Positions 33,695-42,632 of a stretch of 57,630 nucleotides of DNA are shown piece by piece. The translations under genes were made by a program, and so were the position numbers. The notes beneath the pieces are model-generated. The model was not told the DNA's origin, searched no databases, and was given only the letters and a program-made list of their open reading frames with translations. Numbering within the stretch: the stretch's first letter is position 1; every line of letters begins with the position of its first letter. Origin of the DNA: Clostridia bacterium (GTDB lineage: Bacteria > Bacillota > Clostridia > Oscillospirales > Acutalibacteraceae); the NCBI GenBank assembly GCA_017416345.1, contig JAFQCR010000002.1, positions 1-57,630 on the forward strand. The letters run 5' to 3'.

Positions 33695-34234
33695 TTAATA
33701 ATTATCGGCCTTGATTTCGAACCAAGCCTGCGGCTTTTTGCACACGGGGCAAGCTTTTGGAGCGGTTTCACCAACATGGATGTGACCGCAGTTAAGACAC
33801 TTCCAGATCCTCACACCGTCACGCTTGAAGACTATTCCCTCTTCAACATTCTGCATCAGCTTCATAAAGCGGTCGTGGTGCTCCTTTTCGATCTTGCCGA
33901 CCATTTTGAAAAGTGCGGCGATCTCCTGATAGCCCTCCTCCTCGGCATCGGCGGCAAACTGCTTGTACATACTGTCAAACTCGTACCACTCACCGTCGGC
34001 GGCATCCTTCAGCGACTCTGCCGTTGAAGGCATAGTATTGTCGTGAAGCTGCTTGAACCAAATTTCAGCGTGCTCCTTTTCGTTATCGGCCGTTTCCTGA
34101 AAGATGCGGCCTATCTGCTCATAGCCTGCATTTTTGGCCTCGGCGGCATAATAGGTATACTTATTTCTTGCCTGCGATTCACCCGCAAAGGCGGCCATAA
34201 GGTTTGAATAGGTCTTGCTTTTCTGAAATTCCAA
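33695..34234 (-). CDS. rbr: Rubrerythrin
   Basis: 179 residues. A ferritin-like four-helix di-iron domain (about 1-140) has the Glu ligands in AGESQARNKYTYYA, DNEKEHAEIW and IEKEHHDRF, followed by a C-terminal rubredoxin-type FeS4 site CLNCGHIHVGETAPKACPVC. It reduces hydrogen peroxide in the cytoplasm of anaerobes. The start is TTG at 34234 with GGAGG eight bases upstream; no in-frame ATG fits. Downstream of mreB by 56 bases. No clear PerR box was found. Confidence 0.95.
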   Translation of the reverse strand: MEFQKSKTYSNLMAAFAGESQARNKYTYYAAEAKNAGYEQIGRIFQETADNEKEHAEIWFKQLHDNTMPSTAESLKDAADGEWYEFDSMYKQFAADAEEEGYQEIAALFKMVGKIEKEHHDRFMKLMQNVEEGIVFKRDGVRIWKCLNCGHIHVGETAPKACPVCKKPQAWFEIKADNY

Positions 34235-34290
34235 TGTAAATTACCTCCAATAATAATTTACATTATCGTTTCCAAAAATTTTCGGCCTAT

Positions 34291-35316
34291 TCAGTCATCT
34301 ACTATAAGATCCTGGATGTTTTTAAGCTGATAATCTATATTCTTTATCAGTTCGGGATATTTCAACGCAGCATTGGCACCCTTTACTACCGAATATTCGG
34401 CATCCGAGCGGATATATATCTCGGTATTGAGGTTTTCCTCCAGCAGCTCGCCCATTCCGTTTATCAGAGCACCGCCGCCCGTGACATACACCTTATCGCA
34501 CATAATGTCGGCCACAATATCGGGCGGAGTGCGCTCGATAACACCGTTTATTGCCGAGAAAATGGCCATTGCCGTGTCCTTCATGGCGGCGTAAACATCG
34601 GATGAGGTTATCTCAAACAACTGCGGCAACCCCGAAAACAGGTTACGGCCCTTGGCCTTGATAACGACCTCAACACCTCGGGGCACTACCGAGCCTATCT
34701 GCTTTTTGATCTCCTCAGCGGTAAGGCTTCCGATAAGCACGTTAAATTCCTTACGTACGTATTTTATGATAGCCTCGTCAAAATCGTTCGACCCGATGGG
34801 TGCCGAATCGCACTGTACGATACCGCCTGCCGAAAGGGTGGCGATATCGGTCACGCCTGCGCCGATGTCGACTATCATTTTTCCGCCCGGCTTTGAAAAA
34901 TCAATACCCATACCAAGTGCCGCAGCCACACCCGAATCTATGACCTGCACCCGACGTCCGCCTGCAATTTCGGCGGCATTTTCAAGAGAACGGCGCTGGA
35001 TAGAGGTTGCGCCCGACGGCATTGCAATTATGATCCTGGGCTTTATAAGTCTTTTTCCCAAGGATGTGGAAAAATACTCGGTCAGCATCTGCTCGGCGAT
35101 ATCGTAATCGGCGATCATTCCCCTTTGTATCGGAAAGACCGACTCAAGATGCTCTGGCAAGCGGCCTATCATATTTCTGGCCTTTTCGCCAAATGCCACG
35201 GGCTCCCACGTTTCGCTGTCAACGGTGGCAACCGTCGGCTGTTCAAGCAATATCTTATTTGAGCATAAAAGCACGGTCTTGGATGTTCCGAAATCTATGG
35301 CAAGATCTATAGGCAT
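34291..35316 (-). CDS. mreB: MreB/Mbl-type actin-like cell shape protein
   Basis: 341 residues of the actin-like ATPase fold. Phosphate-1 motif is LAIDFGTSKTVL, phosphate-2 MIVDIGAGVTDIATLS, adenosine motif VYVTGGGALINGMGELL. The N-terminus AIDFGTSKT deviates slightly from the IDLGTANT usual in MreB, so it may be a divergent paralogue; no mreC or mreD follows. Filaments of this family guide peptidoglycan synthesis. Start after AAAAGGAGGCGATACGAG, 29 bases beyond the comF stop. Confidence 0.88.
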   Translation of the reverse strand: MPIDLAIDFGTSKTVLLCSNKILLEQPTVATVDSETWEPVAFGEKARNMIGRLPEHLESVFPIQRGMIADYDIAEQMLTEYFSTSLGKRLIKPRIIIAMPSGATSIQRRSLENAAEIAGGRRVQVIDSGVAAALGMGIDFSKPGGKMIVDIGAGVTDIATLSAGGIVQCDSAPIGSNDFDEAIIKYVRKEFNVLIGSLTAEEIKKQIGSVVPRGVEVVIKAKGRNLFSGLPQLFEITSSDVYAAMKDTAMAIFSAINGVIERTPPDIVADIMCDKVYVTGGGALINGMGELLEENLNTEIYIRSDAEYSVVKGANAALKYPELIKNIDYQLKNIQDLIVDD

Positions 35317-35345
35317 CTCGTATCGCCTCCTTTTTTACATTTATA

Positions 35346-36068
35346 TTATATTTCAGTTTTATCGGTTTTACAAGTGTTATTTGCCGACATCAGCGCCGTT
35401 AAGCAATAGACCTTTTCGGCACCCGCCATTCTCAACTGCTTTGAGCATTCGTTCAGCGTGTAGCCGGTGGTCTTGATGTCGTCTATCAGCAGTACCGTTT
35501 TACCGTCAAGACGCCGCATCGCCTTGTATGCACCCTTGACGTTAGCCTGCCTTTTGTCGGCGGTAAGCTCGTGCTGACGGTCGGTCTTGCGCACCTTTTT
35601 GAGAAGCTTGGGATCAAATTTCAAGCCAAGTTCCTTGGCACAGCGCTTGGCCAACAGCGCAACATAATCATAGTCACGCTTTCTTGCGTCAGCGGTATGG
35701 GTCGACACTATGCAAACAACATCAATACTGACATTCTTAAACCTTTGGCTGAAAACATCGGCCATCATTTTGCCGAAATACTTGGCACAATACGGTGCAT
35801 AGCTTAATTTGAAACGGTAAACACCGTTCTGTGCCGTGTCACGGTTGTAAAACGGAGCCGCCACGCCCTCGAAAAGATAATGATACTTTTTACACTCGCA
35901 ATACTGCTTTTCATGTCCGCAGTAACGGCATACCTTGCCCGTGATCAACTGTTCCTTCAAGCCGTTTTCGCAATCCTCACAAGGACCCTTCGCATTGAGC
36001 ACCTCGCCGCAGCACGGACAGCGCTCGGGGAATAAAACACTTTCCAAACGTTCAAACAGCTTCATCAT
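35346..36068 (-). CDS. ComF-family phosphoribosyltransferase-like protein
   Basis: 240 residues. An N-terminal double zinc ribbon (CPCCGEVLNAKGPCEDC and CRYCGHEKQYCEC, about 18-65) is followed by a phosphoribosyltransferase domain with the PRPP loop TVLLIDDIKTTGYTLNECSKQL near residue 200. ComFC-type proteins act in uptake of transforming DNA and possibly repair. Coupled to recD2 by a four-base overlap, which fits a DNA-processing role. The competence machinery itself is not in the window. Confidence 0.87.
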   Translation of the reverse strand: MMKLFERLESVLFPERCPCCGEVLNAKGPCEDCENGLKEQLITGKVCRYCGHEKQYCECKKYHYLFEGVAAPFYNRDTAQNGVYRFKLSYAPYCAKYFGKMMADVFSQRFKNVSIDVVCIVSTHTADARKRDYDYVALLAKRCAKELGLKFDPKLLKKVRKTDRQHELTADKRQANVKGAYKAMRRLDGKTVLLIDDIKTTGYTLNECSKQLRMAGAEKVYCLTALMSANNTCKTDKTEI

Positions 36069-38269
36069 TCACCCTCGGTAAGCATAGCTTTAAGTGCCGT
36101 GTAGCGCAAAGTTTTGCGGTCATTCTGAGCCATTGTCTCCAACACCTGACGGCTACCCACCACCACGAGCATCTTTTTGGCACGTGTCACGGCTGTATAG
36201 AGCAGATTGCGGTATTTCAACTGATACGGAAAATCCAGAAGCGGCAGAATAACACAGTCAAACTCGCTTCCTTGGCTTTTGTGCACCGTCACGGCATACG
36301 CCAGCTCAAGCTGACGCACCTCCTCGCCCGAATACTCGGCAACACGGTCGATAAACCGTACCTTAAGGCTTCGGTTGGCAACATCGATCTCCTCCAGAGT
36401 GCCGACATCACCGTTAAAAACGCCCATTCCGACGTTGCCCGAGTCATCCTCCCAGACAATGTCGTAGTTGTTTTTTATCTGCATGACCTTATCGCCACAG
36501 CGAAGCACAAAGCCCTTGAACTCGATCTCGGGCACACCCTCCTTGGGAGGATTAAGCTGTTGCTGAAGCATATTGTTAAGATTAACAGTGCCAAGCTCCA
36601 TTTTTTTGGAGGGACAAAGTATCTGTATATCCTCGGTCGGTGAAAAGCCGTAAGCCTCGGGCAATCTTCGGCAACAAAGGTCACAGACAAGCGATGCCGC
36701 CCTTTGAGGAGTTTTGCTTTCCAGCATAAAAAAGTCGGCATCCTTGCGGTCGAGCTCCATCTTTTGACCGTCGATAATACGGTGAGCATTGACCACAATA
36801 AGGCTTTGCAAAGCCTGTCTGAACACCTTGTCCAGCCTGACCGACGAAAACCTTTTTGACAGAATAAGGTCTTTGAGTACATTGCCTGCGCCCACGCTCG
36901 GAAGCTGATCCGAGTCACCCACAAGAATGAGCCGTGTACCCAGACGCAACGCCCTTAAAAGCGCATCAAACAGCACGGCATCCACCATCGACATTTCGTC
37001 GATGATAACAGCGTCATGCTCCAACGGATTCTTCTCGCATCTGACAAAAATATGCGTTTTGCCGTCATCCGAGGTGCCTACCTCCAAAAGGCGGTGTATG
37101 GTCTTGGCTTCTTGTCCGCAAAGCTCGGTCATACGCTTGGCCGCACGTCCCGTGGGAGCCGCCAACGCCACCTTAAGTCCTCGGTTTTCAAGAATTTTTA
37201 TGATACCGTTTACCGTGGTGGTCTTACCGGTACCGGGGCCACCCGTCAGAATAAAAACGCCTGCCTCAACGCTTTCGCAAATTGCCTTACGCTGAAGTTC
37301 CTCAAACTGAATCCCCAGCTCACGCTCGGCTCTTTTGAGCTCGGCATCCGAGACCGGCTTTTCACGGTTATTGAGCTTCAGCTCGGTCAGCATACGTCCT
37401 GCAATATACCGCTCGCAGTAAAACTGCTCACTTAAAGCAACAAACGGCTGACCGTCAATCATTACGGAATGCATCTGCTTGCGGCCGATAAGTTCCTCGA
37501 TGGCATCATCCAGAAGATTCTCCGTGCCCTCAATAAGTGCTGCAGAGGTCTTTACCACCTTGGCTCTCGGCAAGCAGGTGTGACCGTTTACAAGGTTATG
37601 CTTCACAACAAAGGTTACTGCGGCGCAGGCTCTTTCAAGGTTATCCTCGCTAAAGCCAAGCCTTAAAGCCAGCTCATCAACACGTTCAAAATCAAGCTCT
37701 ATTCCGTAAGAGCAAAGTATGTAAGGGTTGCTTTGTATCTGCTCGGCAACCGTTTCGCCCAGCGATTTGAAGGCCGTTACGGCCTCCTCGGCCGAAAGAC
37801 CGTACTGAGAAAGCCTTAAGCAAAGGTCACGCATCGAGCGTTTTCCTGCGACCTCCTCTTGGATCTGCCGAGCCTTGGACAATGAGATCCCCTTTATAAC
37901 GACCAGCCTTTCGGGCTCCTTTTCCATAACCTCAAAGGTGTCATCCCCAAAAAGCTTTACGATCTTTTTGGCGGTTGCAGGGCCTATTCCCTTTATCGCA
38001 CCCGACGAAAGATACCGTAAAATGGCCGCCGAACCCTTTGGCAGGGTCTTGATATAGCTTTCGGCCTTGAATTGCTGACCGTAGTTGCTGTGCAGTACAA
38101 ACCGACCCGTAAGCTCAAGCTCCTCGCCCACCGAAACGTCCGGCATATTGCCGACCACCGTTTCGGTATAGCCGTTGTTTTCCAGTTCAATAACGGTGAA
38201 ACCGGTTTCGGCGCTGCTGAATACCACACGAACGACCGTGCCGCTTATCATTTCAAATTTTTCCTCCAT
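36065..38269 (-). CDS. recD2: RecD2 (RecD-like) 5'-3' DNA helicase
   Basis: 734 residues from the ATG at 38269 (AAAGGGGTGAG upstream). An N-terminal OB/helix-hairpin-helix region (about 1-200, GAIKGIGPATAKKIVKLFG and VVIKGISLSKARQI) marks the RecD2 class that works without RecBC. Helicase motifs: ILTGGPGTGKTTTVNGI, VIIDEMSMVD, LVGDSDQLPSVGAG, AYAVTVHKSQGSEFD, LLYTAVTRAKK. It acts in DNA repair and replication fork processing. Eight bases separate it from nothing but the short gene upstream (38287-38619). Confidence 0.93.
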   Translation of the reverse strand: MEEKFEMISGTVVRVVFSSAETGFTVIELENNGYTETVVGNMPDVSVGEELELTGRFVLHSNYGQQFKAESYIKTLPKGSAAILRYLSSGAIKGIGPATAKKIVKLFGDDTFEVMEKEPERLVVIKGISLSKARQIQEEVAGKRSMRDLCLRLSQYGLSAEEAVTAFKSLGETVAEQIQSNPYILCSYGIELDFERVDELALRLGFSEDNLERACAAVTFVVKHNLVNGHTCLPRAKVVKTSAALIEGTENLLDDAIEELIGRKQMHSVMIDGQPFVALSEQFYCERYIAGRMLTELKLNNREKPVSDAELKRAERELGIQFEELQRKAICESVEAGVFILTGGPGTGKTTTVNGIIKILENRGLKVALAAPTGRAAKRMTELCGQEAKTIHRLLEVGTSDDGKTHIFVRCEKNPLEHDAVIIDEMSMVDAVLFDALLRALRLGTRLILVGDSDQLPSVGAGNVLKDLILSKRFSSVRLDKVFRQALQSLIVVNAHRIIDGQKMELDRKDADFFMLESKTPQRAASLVCDLCCRRLPEAYGFSPTEDIQILCPSKKMELGTVNLNNMLQQQLNPPKEGVPEIEFKGFVLRCGDKVMQIKNNYDIVWEDDSGNVGMGVFNGDVGTLEEIDVANRSLKVRFIDRVAEYSGEEVRQLELAYAVTVHKSQGSEFDCVILPLLDFPYQLKYRNLLYTAVTRAKKMLVVVGSRQVLETMAQNDRKTLRYTALKAMLTEGE

Positions 38270-38286
38270 CGGTCTCACCCCTTTCT

Positions 38287-38619
38287 TTAAAATAACTCTT
38301 TCAGCACCTCGGCCGAGGTACCTGAAACGAACACCGCCGCATTGCGTTCACACAGCTCACGGCAATACTCCGCCATTTCACCGTCAAGTCCGCCATCAAC
38401 GGCATACACCTTGACATCAGATAACGCATTTTCCCATTGTACGGTCTGAAACGCCATCTGCAGCCGTATATCGGGCGCATTTCCGTCCAGCAAAACCACG
38501 TATATGCTTTTGCCCTTTGTGTCCGAAGCCGCAACCTTGAGCGCCGTCCATTTTATAATGCTGACCGCACCCGCAACACAAAGCACCATTGCAACTATCG
38601 AAAGAACCGTTTCTGCCAT
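38287..38619 (-). CDS. Small membrane-anchored protein of unknown function
   Basis: 111 residues from the ATG at 38619, with AAGGGTG upstream. One N-terminal hydrophobic helix (about 4-22, VLSIVAMVLCVAGAVSII) is followed by a soluble alpha/beta domain of alternating strands and helices (IYVVLLDGNAPDIRLQMAFQTVQW, VKVYAVDGGLDGEMAEYCRELCE, AVFVSGTSAEVLKELF). I do not recognise the family. The gene is 17 bases ahead of recD2 and downstream of the cdaR terminator, so it probably starts the recD2-comF operon. Confidence 0.62.
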   Translation of the reverse strand: MAETVLSIVAMVLCVAGAVSIIKWTALKVAASDTKGKSIYVVLLDGNAPDIRLQMAFQTVQWENALSDVKVYAVDGGLDGEMAEYCRELCERNAAVFVSGTSAEVLKELF

Positions 38620-38663
38620 AAATATCACCCTTAATATACTATGGCTCACGGTATGTCCTTGAC

Positions 38664-38706
38664 AAAAAACCGACCGTCGTGCCAAAAAATCGGCTCGGCA
38701 GTCGGT
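38664..38706 (-). terminator. Terminator of the cdaA-cdaR operon
   Basis: On the minus strand ACCGAC (38706-38701) pairs with GTCGGT (38674-38669), with further pairing inside, followed by TTTTTT. Confidence 0.75.
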
Positions 38707-38720
38707 CAATATTTTATGAT

Positions 38721-40070
38721 CTACTTAATTTCAACAACCGTTTCGGCAGGTGTTATCGAATTTGCCCAGGCAAACACCTTGTTGGACGAGGTGGTCACCG
38801 TTACAGGCTTGGTAACGCTGGACGGGGTCGTGATCCCGGTGCAATCCACCGTCAGCACGATACCGCTCTTAGCCTGCGCCGCCGTGGTCTTGTCACGGTC
38901 GTAGCAGACCGTGACCTTAATAGACTTGGAAAGGCTGGAGGATGCGGTAAGCCCTGCAGGCAGACCGATAAATTTAATTTTAGACGGTGCTATCTCGACC
39001 GTTGTGGTCCTCAAGGAGCCAAGCTTCAACGCTACGGTTATCTCCTCGGTGCCGTCAACGATCTCAACGCCGTTTTCCAGAACAAAGGAAACATTGAACG
39101 AGGTATTATCGGCTTTGACCTTCATAAAATCTATGGGCGAAAGGCTCAAACCGTTCTTTACAAGCTCATCCATCACCTCGATAGGGCCTCTGACCTTAAC
39201 GTGGGTCAAGACCTCGTTTGCCCTTGCGTTGCCGTTGTAACGCCTCAACTCATAAGGAGGAAGACCTCCCTCAAGCGAGGAATAGCACAGCGGCAGGTTG
39301 GTGAAGGTAGGCTTAAGCGGCACATCGGCCACCTTGTAAACGATAACTCTTACCAGCGTGTCGGTATTATACACAAGCTGTGATGCATCGACCGCGGTCT
39401 TATCGTCGTTGCCTATAAACAAGATGGTTCCCTCAAGGCTCTGTGAGCCGGGTGCGGTGCCTTCGGGGATAATAGGAGTAACGACCGCCTTTTTAATGGC
39501 ACTCACAACTCCCGAGGGACCTGTGACGCTGATGGTCGGAAGCTCGGTTCCGTCGGCATCATTCTTCAAAAAGCTGCGGTAAATCTCACAATCCTGCGGC
39601 AGCATTTCCTGGAACTTCGAGGTATCGATCTCAACGGGGATCTCCGCCGAGGTATCGTAATCATAAACAACGGTAAGGTAGTTCTGCGACAGCTTTACAA
39701 CATTGCAATCGGTAACGTTGACCGTTGCGCTGATGTCCAGAGTATAGGTGCCGGGCTTGTTTACATCGGTAGAGGGCTTGACGGTTACAATAATGTCCTC
39801 TTTTTTGACCGTGGTAACAATATATCCCGGACCGCTGACCGTTACCGAAAGGTTATCGTTATACTCACTGACGACCTTCAGTTCATTCTGATTGTCATCC
39901 ATCTGGTTCTTGATGGTTATCTGAATATCCGAAATGGTGACCTCACGGATGGGGTTTTCGGTTATATCTATCACAAGCCAGAATATGACGGCGCAGATAA
40001 GCGAAAACGCCATAAGGAACTTCTTATTGTCAAAAAGCTTGGCAATAAAGCTTACGGGATTAAATTTCAT
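38721..40070 (-). CDS. cdaR: CdaR (YbbR-domain regulator of diadenylate cyclase)
   Basis: 449 residues. One N-terminal membrane helix (about 20-36, FLMAFSLICAVIFWLVI) is followed by four YbbR-type beta repeats spread over the extracytoplasmic part (examples [64 protein letters not shown]). CdaR binds CdaA at the membrane and tunes c-di-AMP synthesis. Located 36 bases after cdaA. The usual third gene of the locus, glmM, does not follow. Confidence 0.9.
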   Translation of the reverse strand: MKFNPVSFIAKLFDNKKFLMAFSLICAVIFWLVIDITENPIREVTISDIQITIKNQMDDNQNELKVVSEYNDNLSVTVSGPGYIVTTVKKEDIIVTVKPSTDVNKPGTYTLDISATVNVTDCNVVKLSQNYLTVVYDYDTSAEIPVEIDTSKFQEMLPQDCEIYRSFLKNDADGTELPTISVTGPSGVVSAIKKAVVTPIIPEGTAPGSQSLEGTILFIGNDDKTAVDASQLVYNTDTLVRVIVYKVADVPLKPTFTNLPLCYSSLEGGLPPYELRRYNGNARANEVLTHVKVRGPIEVMDELVKNGLSLSPIDFMKVKADNTSFNVSFVLENGVEIVDGTEEITVALKLGSLRTTTVEIAPSKIKFIGLPAGLTASSSLSKSIKVTVCYDRDKTTAAQAKSGIVLTVDCTGITTPSSVTKPVTVTTSSNKVFAWANSITPAETVVEIK

Positions 40071-40106
40071 GCTCCGTCACATCCTTTCCTAAAATTTCAA
40101 TAATTC

Positions 40107-41042
40107 TTAATTTTCGTTGTTGCCGCCGTTATCCTCGGGCGACTCATTTTCATTCTTCTGATCATTCTTTTTACCGAAAATACGTGAGAACCAGCCCTTT
40201 TTGGTGTTCTCCTCAACGGGGATAAGCTCGGCATAAAGGCGTTCTCTCAAGCTCATCTGGTTGTAGTTTCGCTGAATGGTGCCTGCGGTACAGACCGAAA
40301 TAACACCCGTCTCCTCCGAAACGATGACCACAACGGCATCGGACGACTCGCTCATACCGACGGCGGCTCTGTGGCGTGTGCCAAGCTCCTTGCTCAGCTC
40401 GTTATTGGCGGTCAGCGGCAAGATACAGCCTGCAGCAGCTACACGGCAATCTCTGATGACCATGCCGCCGTCGTGCAACGGCGACTTGGGATAAAAGATG
40501 TTGCCCACCAGCTCCTGCGTGATGGCGGCATCGACCGTGGTACCGGTCGAGATGACCTCACCCAAAGGCGTAGCTCTTTCAAAAACGATCAAAGCACCGA
40601 TTTTCTGCTCCTGCATGGAGGCGCAGGCCTTGCAGACCTCATCAATGCTTTTGGATATCTCGGTCGACTGTGCGGTGGTCTGGGTGCCCGTCAGCTTACC
40701 GAAGCCTGAATGGCCCACACGTTCAAGTGCACTTCTGAGCTCAGGCTGGAAAATAACGGCGACCGCAATAATGGCGTAATCAAAGAACTTGGTCAACAGC
40801 CACTTGATGCTGATAAGGTCAAGCCATTGAGCCACAAACCAGATTCCCAAAAGCAGTAAAAGACCTTTTATGAGCACCTTGGCACGGGTCTCCTTGAAGA
40901 AACCGATGGCTTTATAAATAACAAATGCAACAATTACGATATCAAGCAGGTCGGCAAAAATGCGCATATCGGCAAAAGCCAACAAAAGCTGCTTAAAAAA
41001 GCCTGCTATCGCATCCCAGATCTGACTGAAAAACTCGGCCAT
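40107..41042 (-). CDS. cdaA: CdaA diadenylate cyclase
   Basis: 311 residues from the ATG at 41042 (AAAGGATGT upstream; an in-frame GTG six codons earlier is unlikely). Three N-terminal membrane helices (about 25-110) precede the DAC domain. The active-site motif normally DGA reads LHDGGMVI here (D191-G193) and GTRHRAAVG is intact. The enzyme makes c-di-AMP, which controls potassium and osmotic balance. The C-terminal tail after about 270 is charged and Asn/Glu-rich (KKNDQKNENESPED). Operon with cdaR. Confidence 0.93.
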   Translation of the reverse strand: MAEFFSQIWDAIAGFFKQLLLAFADMRIFADLLDIVIVAFVIYKAIGFFKETRAKVLIKGLLLLLGIWFVAQWLDLISIKWLLTKFFDYAIIAVAVIFQPELRSALERVGHSGFGKLTGTQTTAQSTEISKSIDEVCKACASMQEQKIGALIVFERATPLGEVISTGTTVDAAITQELVGNIFYPKSPLHDGGMVIRDCRVAAAGCILPLTANNELSKELGTRHRAAVGMSESSDAVVVIVSEETGVISVCTAGTIQRNYNQMSLRERLYAELIPVEENTKKGWFSRIFGKKNDQKNENESPEDNGGNNEN

Positions 41043-41078
41043 TGCCACACATCCTTTCACTTGCTTTAATCACAACTT

Positions 41079-41108
41079 ATTTTAACATACTAAAGCCATG
41101 ATAATCAA
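41079..41108 (-). promoter_or_regulatory. Promoter of cdaA-cdaR
   Basis: Minus strand TTGATT (41108-41103), 18 bases, TAAAAT (41084-41079). Confidence 0.6.
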
Positions 41109-41117
41109 TAGTTTTTT

Positions 41118-42266
41118 TCATTTTTTATAAAATTTTACAATATTTTTTACGGTATTCAGAAGTTTGTCAGCTTGTTGGCGGTTGTTGAACACCGAACAGC
41201 ATATTCTGACCGTACCGATATCGACCGTGCCGAGCCTGCGGTGGGCCATCGAAGCGCAATGGAGTCCTGCTCTTACGGCTATTCCTTCCTTGGCAAGCAA
41301 GGTCGCCGCCGTTGTGCTGTCCATTCCGCTTATATTAAAAGACAACGTCGGCACAAAGCGTCCGACGGTCGGCCTTTCGGTATAAAGCACAACACCCTTG
41401 ATGCTTTTCAATCGGTCGTAGATATAGGTCATAAGCCCAAGCTCGTGACGGTAGATACTGTCTATTCCTTTTTTGCGGACAAAATCCACGCCCGCCGAAA
41501 TGCCCATTATCCCGGGCACATTGACCGTTCCGCTTTCAAAGCGCTCGGGGTAGTCCTTGGGCTGGTCATAGCTTGTCGACAGCGAACCCGTTCCGCCCTC
41601 AAAAAGTGTATCGGGTATCTCGCCCAGGGCTATCAGCACACCCGTACCCATGGGAGCATACAGTCCCTTATGCGGAGCAATGCACAGATAGTCTATCTTG
41701 CACCTTTGCATATCTATATCAACGATACCTGCCGTTTGGGCGGCATCCACCAAAAACGGTACTCCTTTGTCAGCGCATATCCTGCCAATTGCCTCTATCG
41801 GCAATATCTCACCCGTGACGTTGGAGGCGTGGGTGCAGACAACAAGCCGTGTATCGGGTCTTATCAGCCGTTCAAATGACCTTGCCGTGGCATCGGGGTC
41901 ACCGAATATGACCTCGGCAAAATCTACCTCTACACCCTTTCTTTGCAATTTATAAAGCGGTCTTGCAACGGCGTTATGCTCCATGCTTGAGGTCACAACA
42001 TGGTCACCCTTGCGGCAGACACCCTTTAACACATAATTGATGGCCGCCGTGCAATTGGCGGTGAATATCACCCTTTCAGGTGCGTTGGCACCGAACATAT
42101 CGGATAGTTTTTTGCGGCATTCGTATATCCTTTCGGTACATTCCACCGAGCGGTCGTATCCCCCACGGCCGGGATTGACCGAATACTCGTTTAGCGCACG
42201 GTTGACGGCCGAAATGACCTCGGGCGGTTTGTGACCCGTGGTGGCCGCATTATCAAAATAGATCAA
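41118..42266 (-). CDS. Cysteine desulfurase-like class V aminotransferase
   Basis: 382-residue PLP enzyme. YFDNAATTGHKP at the N-terminus, EHNAVARPLYKL, the PLP region DAAQTAGIVDID, the PLP Lys in APHKGLYAPMGTG, and the C-terminal active-site loop RAGLHCASMAHRRLGT with the persulfide Cys. The loop and length are nearest to the CsdB/SufS-like group that pairs with DUF3343. It would release sulfur or selenium from (seleno)cysteine. Overlaps the DUF3343 gene by four bases; no iscU, sufU or selD is adjacent. Confidence 0.85.
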   Translation of the reverse strand: MIYFDNAATTGHKPPEVISAVNRALNEYSVNPGRGGYDRSVECTERIYECRKKLSDMFGANAPERVIFTANCTAAINYVLKGVCRKGDHVVTSSMEHNAVARPLYKLQRKGVEVDFAEVIFGDPDATARSFERLIRPDTRLVVCTHASNVTGEILPIEAIGRICADKGVPFLVDAAQTAGIVDIDMQRCKIDYLCIAPHKGLYAPMGTGVLIALGEIPDTLFEGGTGSLSTSYDQPKDYPERFESGTVNVPGIMGISAGVDFVRKKGIDSIYRHELGLMTYIYDRLKSIKGVVLYTERPTVGRFVPTLSFNISGMDSTTAATLLAKEGIAVRAGLHCASMAHRRLGTVDIGTVRICCSVFNNRQQADKLLNTVKNIVKFYKK

Positions 42267-42487
42267 ATTTGCACCTCCTTTTCGGCTATTATCCTTACAT
42301 TTTCGCTTTCCAGAACATTCTTGACACGGCCAAGGTCATCAGCGGCAACGACTATCCCGAAAAGACAGCCTGCCGCCGTGCCGCCCTGCACCTTTCTGAC
42401 CTCGGCGGCAATACCCTTGGCCCTTAAAGCCGTCTTGGCCTTGTTGGCGTAGGTCGCCGTGGTCGTGACAAGTTGAACCTTTCTCAT
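42263..42487 (-). CDS. DUF3343 putative Se/S carrier
   Basis: 74 residues. VQLVTTTATYANKAKTALRAKGIAAEVRKVQGGTAAGCLFGIVV is the DUF3343 pattern, a small alpha/beta protein with a conserved Gly-Cys-Leu-Phe-Gly loop whose Cys could hold a persulfide or selenide. Translationally coupled to the cysteine desulfurase that follows, which supports a carrier role for the released sulfur or selenium (inference). Starts just downstream of a GGGAGGG site. Confidence 0.82.
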   Translation of the reverse strand: MRKVQLVTTTATYANKAKTALRAKGIAAEVRKVQGGTAAGCLFGIVVAADDLGRVKNVLESENVRIIAEKEVQI

Positions 42488-42580
42488 TTTTCATCCCTCC
42501 CTTTAACATTAGGCAGGTCTATACAAGCCCACCCTTACATCTTATGCCGTGATAGTGTACAGTGTACGGGATATACAAAA

Positions 42581-42612
42581 ACCGACCTGCTTCAAACGAA
42601 GCAGATCGGTCA
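42581..42612 (-). terminator. Terminator of the quinone oxidoreductase-like gene
   Basis: ACCGACCTGCTTC (42581-42593), AAAC loop, GAAGCAGATCGGT (42598-42610), one mismatch; minus-strand side followed by TTTTTG. Confidence 0.8.
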
Positions 42613-42632
42613 AATTTAATTTAAGATGTATT

